Source of the DNA: Candidatus Pelagibacter sp.
GTDB taxonomy: Bacteria > Pseudomonadota > Alphaproteobacteria > Pelagibacterales > Pelagibacteraceae
Direction: 5' to 3'
Assembly (NCBI GenBank): GCA_013204495.1
Contig: JABMNQ010000171.1
Coordinates: 1-5,317 of the forward strand
Length of the DNA: 5,317 nucleotides
The position numbers and the translations under genes are program-made. Below, piece after piece: positions 1 to 5,088 of this stretch. Each line of letters starts with the position of its first letter. The first letter of the stretch is position 1. The notes beneath the pieces were generated by a model, which saw only the letters and a program-made list of their open reading frames with translations, was not told where the DNA came from and searched no databases.

Positions 1-314
1 ATAATAAGCTTTTAAATTTAAATAAAAATTTAATAAATTTTAATCAAAATGACAAAGCGATTATGTCTTTTAGACCTGAAAAACTTAAAATTAATTATGA
101 TGTAAGCTTAAAAAATGGATTATTACTTAAATCTAAAGTTTTAAATAAAATTTTTTTAGGTGAGTATACTGAGTACTATCTTTCAAACAATGAAATAGGT
201 GAGTTCTATTTTTTAAACACGAATTCAAGAGAAGAAGATAAAAAAATAAATCCTGGGACTGAAATTAATTTATGGATTGATGCTGGTGATATAATTCTTT
301 TAAAAAACAACTAA
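1..314 (+). CDS. potA: Polyamine-type ABC transporter ATP-binding protein, C-terminal part (5' truncated by window edge)
   Basis: The reading frame is open from position 3 to the TAA at 312-314 (103 residues) and enters from outside the window, so the ATG at 63 is an internal methionine, not the start. The Walker A, signature and Walker B motifs of the ATPase would lie upstream and are not visible. What is visible fits the C-terminal regulatory TOBE-type domain of PotA/CysA-like ATPases: a SFRPEKLKI segment (compare the family's 'RPE' strand), then a VLNKIFLGEYTEYYL strand-loop-strand, and the closing LWIDAGDIILL strand. The family role is to hydrolyse ATP on the cytoplasmic face and drive the two permeases. 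Its position directly before a PotD-like binding protein and PotB/PotC permeases, on the same strand, supports the call. The N-terminal part of the visible stretch is very rich in Asn, Leu and Lys because of AT-rich codons. The fragment alone cannot separate PotA from related importer ATPases. Confidence 0.8.
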   Translation, partial: NKLLNLNKNLINFNQNDKAIMSFRPEKLKINYDVSLKNGLLLKSKVLNKIFLGEYTEYYLSNNEIGEFYFLNTNSREEDKKINPGTEINLWIDAGDIILLKNN

Positions 315-365
315 AAATATATCTAGATTTCAATACGTTTTTCTATTAAAATGTGAATATAATAT

Positions 366-372
366 AAGGAGA
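366..372 (+). promoter_or_regulatory. Ribosome binding site of the potD-like gene
   Basis: AAGGAGA lies 8 nt before the ATG at 381. It is the strongest Shine-Dalgarno match in the window, which fits the high expression usual for a periplasmic binding protein compared with its permeases. It also fixes the start codon of that gene. Confidence 0.7.
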
Positions 373-380
373 TTACTTAA

Positions 381-1523
381 ATGAAAAAAAACATAACGAA
401 AAAAGAGTTTCTAAAAGAACTTAGAAAATATGAAAAAGGCTCTACTACTAGAAGAGAGTTTTTAGGAAGAACAGGATTAGGTTTAGCAACTGCTGTTTTT
501 TCAGCATATGGACTTTCTTCTTTTGGTTCTAAAGCGAATGCAAATATTGGTGATAGAGTTGTCTTAGCAACATGGCCAAACTACCATGATGTAAATAACT
601 TTGAAAACTTTAAAAAACAAACTGGTGCAAGTGTACGAGTTAATGTTTTTGGTTCAAATGAAGAAATGTTGGCTAAGCTTCAAGCTGGTGGAAGTGGATG
701 GGATGTATTCGTTCCAACAAATTACACAATCTCTACCTATGTTGATGAAGATTTAATTGAACCTTTGGATCTTTCAAAATTGAGCAATTATAATGCTGGC
801 TCATTTGAAAAAAGATTTTCAGATGCTGGAAAAGTTAATGGCAAAGTTTATGCTGTACCAAAGAACTGGGGAACAACTGGGTATGTTGTAAATACTAAAC
901 ATACTAAAAAAACTCCAACTACATGGAAAGAGTTTTGGGATCTAACTAAAACAAGTTTTTCAGGTAGAACAATGGTGCATGATTATCAGTTAACTACAAT
1001 TGGTAATGCATTAAAATATTTTGGCTACTCATTTAACTCTGTAGATACTAAAGAATTAGCTGATGCTGAAAAACTATTGTTAGAATGTAAGCCACATCTA
1101 TTTGCAATTAACAGTGATTATCAACCATCGTTAAGAAATGGCGATGCATGGATGTCAATGTGTTGGACAGGTGATGGCAAACAACTTAACTCTGATTTAC
1201 CTGAAATGACTTTTGTATTAGGTAAAGAAGGTGGAGAACTATGGAGTGACTATTACGCTATTCCAAAAGGAGCACCACATAGAGATGCAGCTTATGCTTT
1301 AATCAACTATTTGTTGGATCCACAAGTTAATTCTAAAGAAGTATTAGCTCATGGTTATCCTTCTGCAGATAGTAGAACTAATGCTTTATTACCTAAATCA
1401 CTTTTAGAGGATCCAATTTTATATCCTGCTAAAGATTTATTAAGTGCTTTAGAGTTTGGAGCTGCAGTTACTTTAACAGATCCTAATAGAGCAGAATTAA
1501 TGGCTAGATTTAAATCTGCTTAA
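381..1523 (+). CDS. potD: Tat-exported periplasmic solute-binding protein of the spermidine/putrescine (PotD/PotF) family
   Basis: This 380-residue protein captures substrate in the periplasm for the PotABC importer. Residues 1-54 are an export signal: a long charged n-region, a twin-arginine motif TTRREFLGR (Arg24-Arg25), a hydrophobic stretch to about residue 46, and an Ala-x-Ala cleavage site (ANA, 52-54). This points to Tat rather than Sec export. The mature part follows the PotD layout: a first strand with W65 and Y68 (family ligand-pocket region), ETG-like KKQTGASV at 78-85, WDVFVPTNY at 107-115 (the family's 'YDVVVPS' strand), AVPKNWGTTG at 158-167 (compare PotD 'IPYIWG'), and MCWTGDG at 260-266 in the second lobe. 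Its length is a little above typical PotD, explained by the long signal. A 66-bp gap separates it from potA, and potB follows 14 bp downstream. Family membership is clear. The ligand (putrescine, spermidine or another cation) cannot be read from sequence. Confidence 0.88.
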   Translation: MKKNITKKEFLKELRKYEKGSTTRREFLGRTGLGLATAVFSAYGLSSFGSKANANIGDRVVLATWPNYHDVNNFENFKKQTGASVRVNVFGSNEEMLAKLQAGGSGWDVFVPTNYTISTYVDEDLIEPLDLSKLSNYNAGSFEKRFSDAGKVNGKVYAVPKNWGTTGYVVNTKHTKKTPTTWKEFWDLTKTSFSGRTMVHDYQLTTIGNALKYFGYSFNSVDTKELADAEKLLLECKPHLFAINSDYQPSLRNGDAWMSMCWTGDGKQLNSDLPEMTFVLGKEGGELWSDYYAIPKGAPHRDAAYALINYLLDPQVNSKEVLAHGYPSADSRTNALLPKSLLEDPILYPAKDLLSALEFGAAVTLTDPNRAELMARFKSA

Positions 1524-1537
1524 TAAAAAATAGTAAT

Positions 1538-2392
1538 TTGACCCTAAATTCAAAATGGCTGAATCGGATAATGTTATTTCCAGCATCATTTTGGTTTGGG
1601 GTCATGTTAATCCTTCCTTTAATTGTAATAACAATTTTTAGCTTTGGGGAGAGAGCACCTAACGGTGGTTACATCCCATCATTTACATTTGACCAGTACT
1701 TAAATTTACCTGCAAGGTTTGTAGCTTTTAAAAATACTTTGACATTAGCACCCATAGGAACAATTACAGCTTTAATTATTGGATATCCTTTAGCATACTA
1801 TTTAGTTTTTAAAGTTGCAGATAATAAAAAAAATTTATTATTAATTTTAATTATCATACCTTTCTGGACCAGTATTTTAATTAGAACTTATGCTTGGATT
1901 TTCATTTTGGGAAGTAAAGGTATACCTAATTTATTAGAATATGTTGGTATAGAAAATTTAAGATTAATTAATACATCTTTTGCAGTACTCGTTGGCATTG
2001 TCTATAGTTACTTACCTTTAATGGTTTTGCCAATTTATGTAAGTCTTGAAAAACTTGATAAAAGATTGCTTGAAGCATCAAGTGATTTAGGAGCTTCAAA
2101 TTTTAAAAATTTTATTAATATAATTATTCCATTATCCATTCCTGGAATTGCAACTGGCTGCATGCTGGTATTTATTTTGCTTATGGGTGAGTTTCTAATA
2201 CCTGCTTTTCTTGGAGGTGGTAAGGTATTTTTTGTAGGTAATGCTTTAGTGGATTTATTTTTACAATCCAGGAATTGGCCATATGGTTCGGCTGTAGCAT
2301 GTAGTTTGGTGATTATAATGTTAATCATTGTAAGTATTTATATGAAGTTTATTAATTCCAAAAATAATAGAGAGGAAGTTTCAATAATTTAA
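1538..2392 (+). CDS. potB: Polyamine-type ABC transporter permease, PotB family
   Basis: This 284-residue inner-membrane protein forms one half of the importer's channel. Six hydrophobic segments can be drawn at about 12-36, 66-91, 99-125, 147-168, 202-225 and 250-270. The cytoplasmic EAA loop that docks on the ATPase is clear at residues 179-198 (EASSDLGAS... followed by IIPLS and IPGI). PFWTSILIRTYAW at 108-120 is a characteristic PotB/PotH segment. The start is taken as TTG at 1538, 14 bp after the potD stop. No ATG exists near the expected N terminus, and the next ATG (1571, residue 12) would begin inside the first membrane helix. No Shine-Dalgarno sequence is visible before the TTG, so translational coupling to potD or another weak start is possible. 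PotC begins one base after its stop codon. The family call is firm; the exact start is not. Confidence 0.87.
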   Translation: MTLNSKWLNRIMLFPASFWFGVMLILPLIVITIFSFGERAPNGGYIPSFTFDQYLNLPARFVAFKNTLTLAPIGTITALIIGYPLAYYLVFKVADNKKNLLLILIIIPFWTSILIRTYAWIFILGSKGIPNLLEYVGIENLRLINTSFAVLVGIVYSYLPLMVLPIYVSLEKLDKRLLEASSDLGASNFKNFINIIIPLSIPGIATGCMLVFILLMGEFLIPAFLGGGKVFFVGNALVDLFLQSRNWPYGSAVACSLVIIMLIIVSIYMKFINSKNNREEVSII

Positions 2393-2393
2393 A

Positions 2394-3227
2394 ATGAGAT
2401 TATATGCTTATTTAATTTATTTCTTTTTGTATTTTCCTATAGCAATAATTGTTTTTTTTAGTTTTAATTCAGGAAAACATGCGAGTGATTTTCAAGGGTT
2501 TTCATTAAAATGGTACCCAAAACTTTTTGATAATCCTTTTTTAATTGATGCATTTAACACAAGCCTCATGGTTGCTTTGATTTCGGCAATTTTAGCAAGT
2601 ACGTTTGGCACTATGGCAGCAATAGGTTTAAACAACTTGAAAGGAAAATTAAGAGTATTTTATGACTCTCTTGTTTATATTTCTGTAATGATCCCAGGCA
2701 TTGTTATTGGAATTGCTACATTGATTGCTTTAGTTACTTTATTTAAATTTTTAAATCCATTACTAGCAAATATATGGCCAACAAGTTTTGGAAAACCTCC
2801 TCTATTAAATCTAGGATATGTTTCCTTAATAGGAGCACATACTTTATTTACAATGTCTCTATCAATTTTAATTGTCAGATCAAGATTGAATGGTATGGAT
2901 CGAAATTTGATTGAAGCATCCAATGATCTTTATGGCACACCAGTCAAAACATTTTTGAAAATAACACTACCCCAACTATTCCCAGCTATATTATCAGCAT
3001 TTTTATTAAGTTTCACATTTAGTTTTGATGATTTTATTATTGCTTTTTTTGTTGCTGGATCAGAAACCACTCTTCCAGTTTATGTATTTTCTTCAATAAG
3101 ACGAGGTGTTACTCCAGAAATTAATGCTATTGCAACGTTAATTTTAACATTTACAATTTTATTATTATTAGCATCACATTTATTAATGAAATATAAAAAT
3201 TATAGTAATAAAGGATCAAAAAAATGA
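2394..3227 (+). CDS. potC: Polyamine-type ABC transporter permease, PotC family
   Basis: This 277-residue inner-membrane protein is the second permease half and partner of the preceding PotB-like protein. Hydrophobic segments lie at about 4-24, 56-79, 93-118, 140-161, 196-220 and 245-266. The EAA loop is at residues 174-193 (EASNDLYGTPVKTF, then ITLPQLFP). SFDDFIIAFF at 210-219 and LPVYVFSSIRRGVTPEINA at 227-245 are highly characteristic of the PotC/PotI family. The ATG follows the potB stop after one base, implying coupled translation. A possible Shine-Dalgarno AGAGGAAG (2371-2378) lies 15 nt upstream, farther than ideal. The last base pairs overlap the next gene's start as ATGA. Nothing suggests truncation. 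Confidence 0.9.
   Translation: MRLYAYLIYFFLYFPIAIIVFFSFNSGKHASDFQGFSLKWYPKLFDNPFLIDAFNTSLMVALISAILASTFGTMAAIGLNNLKGKLRVFYDSLVYISVMIPGIVIGIATLIALVTLFKFLNPLLANIWPTSFGKPPLLNLGYVSLIGAHTLFTMSLSILIVRSRLNGMDRNLIEASNDLYGTPVKTFLKITLPQLFPAILSAFLLSFTFSFDDFIIAFFVAGSETTLPVYVFSSIRRGVTPEINAIATLILTFTILLLLASHLLMKYKNYSNKGSKK
3211..3216 (+). promoter_or_regulatory. Ribosome binding site before the SDR gene
   Basis: AAGGAT lies inside the 3' end of potC, 8 nt before the ATG at 3224. It supports 3224 as the original start of the dehydrogenase gene, with the ATGA overlap giving translational coupling to potC. Confidence 0.5.
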
Positions 3228-3988
3228 AATTAAAAAATGAAGTGGTCATTATAACAGGTGCTGGATCGGGAATTGGAAAAGAATGTAGTTTAAATTATGC
3301 TTCAAATGGAGCTAAGATAGTATTAATTGATAGAAATCAAAATTTACTAAATAAGATTGATTTATTAATTAAAAGAAAATTTAAAAAAACATCAACTTTA
3401 TAATTTTTAGCAGATATCTCAAACGAAGGAGATATTAAACACATTGTTAATACAACTATTAAAAAGTTTAAAAAAATTGACGTATTACATTCTCATGTCG
3501 GTATTCAAGTTGAAGGTACGGCTGAACAAGTTGATCCAAAAGGTATGGATGATTCTTATAAGATTAATGTTAAATCTCATTTTAATTTTATTAGATTGGC
3601 TTTGCCTTTTATGAAAAAAAGAAAAAAAGGATCGATAATTGTGACCTCATCTAACTCTGGTGTTATTTATGATAGTGAAATGGTGGCTTATGCAACCTCA
3701 AAACATGCAGCTGTGGCTATGGTTAAGCAAATAGCAAAAGATTACGCTAAGTTTAATATAAGAGTAAATGCGCTTTGCCCAGGTTGGGTTGACACACCTT
3801 TTAATGATCCATTTACAAAACAAATGGGAAGCCGAAAAAATTTACTAAAATATATTTCAAAAAATATTCCAATGAAAAGGTTTGCGTCTTCAAAAGAAAT
3901 ATCTGATGCAGCATTATTTTTAGCATCATCAGACTCAAGCTTTATGACTGGCCAAGCTTTAGTTGTAGACGGTGGTGAATGTTTGTAG
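3224..3988 (+). pseudogene. Short-chain dehydrogenase/reductase (SDR, FabG-like) interrupted by an in-frame stop at codon 60
   Basis: Read through, this is a 254-residue classical SDR, the usual family length. It has the cofactor motif TGAGSGIG near residues 11-18, an acidic residue at the end of strand 2 (VLIDRN), the catalytic Asn115 (KINVKS), Ser143 (VTSSNSG) and Tyr156-x-x-x-Lys160 (YATSK), and a C-terminal GQALVVDGGE. However, codon 60 is TAA (3401-3403). The frame is identical before and after it, so this is a nonsense change, not a frameshift. In addition, the conserved NNAG motif reads SHVG (residues 90-93). The product from 3224 would be 59 residues, only part of the Rossmann fold. 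A restart at the ATG 3545 (147 residues) would lack the NAD(P)-binding part. The substrate is unknown. It was probably the last gene of the pot operon, perhaps oxidising the imported compound or a derivative. A sequencing error at 3401-3403 could also explain the stop. Confidence 0.8.
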
Positions 3989-3994
3989 GAATTT

Positions 3995-4038
3995 ATTAGC
4001 GCAACCAAGAATGATTGAGCTAATTAAAAATATTTTTT
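3995..4038 (+). terminator. Possible Rho-independent terminator after the pot-SDR operon
   Basis: ATTAGC (3995-4000) pairs with GCTAAT (4019-4024). Inside it, after a 1x1 mismatch, CAA (4002-4004) pairs with TTG (4015-4017), leaving a 10-nt loop. A short A-run and then six T residues (4033-4038) follow. The position, 6 bp after the SDR stop codon, is right for an operon end. The stem is AT-rich, and the T-run begins about 8 nt after the stem rather than directly, so it is a weak example. Confidence 0.4.
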
Positions 4039-4061
4039 AAGTTTTATCTCAATACTCAGTC

Positions 4062-4307
4062 ATGTGTTTAGGAATTCTTTTATTTTTCCCATACATGAAG
4101 TGGTTTTCCATATTTTCTCTGTATTTACTTACTGGAACTTTAAGACCCACAGCTACAGAAAAATTTGCAGATTATGAATTAGGGTTTCAAATGATTGTAT
4201 TTGAAGGAGATACAAAACCTAGCATGACCATGTCAAAGTACGATTATAAAAATGATAGGTTCTTAGAGCATTATCAATGTGATTTTGAAACTACAAATAT
4301 AGAATAA
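4062..4307 (+). CDS. Doubtful short ORF, unrecognised protein or gene remnant
   Basis: This is an 81-residue frame whose product I do not recognise. The first 27 or so residues are hydrophobic with aromatics (GILLFFPYMKWF, then IFSLYLL) and would read as one membrane segment. The rest is polar and protein-like (KFADYELGFQMIVFEGD, YDYKNDRFLEHYQCDFE). The frame is open from 4041, but no Shine-Dalgarno sequence precedes the ATG at 4062, and no other start is convincing. The hydrophobic part may be an artefact. The opposite strand across 4049-4171 reads as a charged, coding-like 40-residue tail (VPVSKYRENMENHF, IPKHMTEY, then TGA), and the antisense of Lys/Glu codons gives Phe/Leu codons. The likeliest readings are a small lineage-specific protein or a decayed fragment in the gap between operons. 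Confidence 0.3.
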   Translation: MCLGILLFFPYMKWFSIFSLYLLTGTLRPTATEKFADYELGFQMIVFEGDTKPSMTMSKYDYKNDRFLEHYQCDFETTNIE

Positions 4308-4409
4308 AAATAAATAACAACTTTCCCTCAGCCCTGTACCATGAACTAGGCTACCACCACAATGCAACCGGGAACAGTAATTACATTAAATTAACCCACA
4401 AAACCTAAC
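4308..4409. other. Intergenic stretch with a GC-richer patch, no gene recognised
   Basis: Between the doubtful ORF and the 42-bp element no start codon with a usable frame is present. About 4321-4380 has 31 G+C in 60 bases, clearly above the surrounding sequence. Only short pairings can be drawn in it (AGCC with GGCT across a 15-nt gap). It shows no tRNA T-arm, no known riboswitch core that I recognise, and no repeat. A startless frame reads ALYHELGYHHNATGN, which could be a remnant. The promoter of the cupin gene should lie here or at the start of the 42-bp element, but no convincing -35/-10 pair is visible. Confidence 0.4.
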
Positions 4410-4451
4410 TAATACATCTAAGACTCCGTATCTAGTATCAGGTATCATTAA
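4410..4451 (+). repeat. 42-bp leader repeat, copy A (before the dddQ-like gene)
   Basis: Copy A begins TAATACATCTA, ends CATTAA and stops 3 bp before the ATG at 4455. It matches copy B (5045-5086) at 36 of 42 positions without indels; the differences are at 4421, 4426, 4427, 4435, 4439 and 4445. It holds the only Shine-Dalgarno-like sequence of the gene (AGGTAT, 4440-4445, 9 nt before the ATG). A hairpin can be drawn that hides it: ACCT 4403-4406 with AGGT 4440-4443, CTA 4409-4411 with TAG 4433-4435, ATAC 4412-4415 with GTAT 4428-4431. Copy A also contains three GTATC units at a 7-nt period (4428, 4435, 4442). The position fits a shared leader or operator; the function is unknown. Confidence 0.75.
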
Positions 4452-4454
4452 GAG

Positions 4455-5021
4455 ATGATAAATATTCTTGAGGCAGCATCAAATCTTTATCAATCAAATC
4501 TAGATCTAAAAAAATTTGCTAAATGGCCCGATGATCTAGTTAATTCAAATTTACTAACAAGAATGATACCTGCGGCCAAACTTGTAGAAAATTTTCCTCT
4601 TAGCGGTACAACAGAAACAAATCCTCTTATTGAAGCTATTAAAGCAAATGTAAATTTAATGTATTGGAAAAGAACTTATACAGAAGAGGAGGTTGGTCAT
4701 GATCTTTACAACCGCTATGGCTATTGTGAACTTTTTGGACCCGAGGGGCATTTTCATTCAACTCAACTTAGAGGTTTCATAGGTTATTGGGGAAATGGAT
4801 TAGATTATGATTGGCATAGTCATGAGGCTGAAGAAATATATTTAAATCTAGGTGGCAATGCTATATTTCGAACAAAAGAAGAGGAAATCTTATTAAACCC
4901 TAATGAAACAAAAATGCATCATAGTTGGCAGAGTCATTCTATGATTACAAATAAAGAAGCAATTTTAACTTTTGTACTTTGGAGAGGCAAAGGAATGTTC
5001 GGTCTACCAAAAATGGATTGA
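4455..5021 (+). CDS. dddQ: DddQ-family DMSP lyase (cupin)
   Basis: This is a 188-residue cytoplasmic cupin with no signal peptide. The family cleaves dimethylsulfoniopropionate to dimethyl sulfide, acrylate and a proton, using a bound divalent metal. The metal-site signature HxHxxxExY is present as HSHEAEEIY: His121, His123, Glu127, Tyr129. Cupin motif 2 supplies His161, with further His155 and His156 nearby. The spacing from Glu127 to His161 (34) matches what I recall for DddQ and DddW. Tyr118 just before the motif and Trp176 near the C terminus match DddQ positions recalled as active-site residues (Tyr120, Trp178; constant offset of 2). The length is close to known DddQ proteins (about 190-200). 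The start is well fixed: an in-frame TAA lies at 4449-4451 and ATG 4455 is the first start after it. Copy A of the 42-bp leader precedes it. The DMSP-lyase-like cupin superfamily includes members of unproven activity, so the activity is inferred. Confidence 0.8.
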   Translation: MINILEAASNLYQSNLDLKKFAKWPDDLVNSNLLTRMIPAAKLVENFPLSGTTETNPLIEAIKANVNLMYWKRTYTEEEVGHDLYNRYGYCELFGPEGHFHSTQLRGFIGYWGNGLDYDWHSHEAEEIYLNLGGNAIFRTKEEEILLNPNETKMHHSWQSHSMITNKEAILTFVLWRGKGMFGLPKMD

Positions 5022-5048
5022 CTACTTGTTATTGCGTACCGTTATAAT
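5018..5048 (+). promoter_or_regulatory. Possible sigma70-type promoter of the VOC gene
   Basis: TTGACT (5018-5023, overlapping the dddQ stop) and TATAAT (5043-5048) are good -35 and -10 matches, but the 19-bp spacer is longer than the preferred 17. A start near 5055 would give a leader of about 35 nt made of the 42-bp repeat. The first bases of copy B form the end of the -10 box. Copy A lacks a matching TATAAT and any clear -35, so the promoter part is not conserved between copies. Confidence 0.27.
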
Positions 5049-5086
5049 ACATCTAGGACTTTGTATCTAATATAAGGTAGCATTAA
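5045..5086 (+). repeat. 42-bp leader repeat, copy B (before the VOC gene)
   Basis: Direct repeat of copy A at 4410-4451, 36/42 identical, no indels, ending 2 bp before the ATG at 5089. It contains the Shine-Dalgarno-like AGGTAG (5075-5080, 8 nt before the ATG). A stronger hairpin than in copy A can be drawn: TACC 5037-5040 and TTAT 5042-5045 (one bulged G) with ATAAGGTA 5072-5079, and inside it ATACA 5047-5051 with TGTAT 5062-5066, around a TCTAGGACTT loop. Only the first of the three GTATC units of copy A is intact. The copies' similarity fades upstream of the element and stops at the start codons. Confidence 0.75.
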
Positions 5087-5088
5087 CT

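Noticed and set aside
358..363. TATAAT as a -10 box for a separate potD promoter
   Set aside because: It lies 3 bp before the ribosome binding site, so transcription would start inside or after that site, and no -35 match sits at a suitable distance. In AT-rich DNA this hexamer is common.
2035..2328. Minus-strand frame opposite potB
   Set aside because: Antisense shadow of a clear permease gene. The same holds for the minus-strand frames at 2675-2923 (opposite potC) and 3742-4008 (opposite the SDR).
3401..3403. Programmed readthrough or recoding at the SDR stop codon
   Set aside because: The codon is TAA followed by T, the context best for termination. No slippery site, pseudoknot or selenocysteine-type element is visible, and the NNAG change also points to decay or error.
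3545..3988. Separate 147-residue dehydrogenase gene starting at ATG 3545
   Set aside because: It is in the same frame as the upstream ATG at 3224, which has its own ribosome site and the cofactor-binding motif. The piece alone lacks the nucleotide-binding half, so it is the tail of one interrupted gene.
4321..4380. tRNA or known riboswitch (glycine, SAM-V)
   Set aside because: No acceptor/T-arm signature (GGTTCRA type), no glycine-riboswitch core, and no pseudoknot arrangement that I recognise as SAM-V.
4410..5086. CRISPR array, attachment sites or insertion-sequence ends
   Set aside because: There are only two copies, 635 bp apart, enclosing a normal metabolic gene. There is no transposase or integrase, no terminal inverted repeats and no target duplication.
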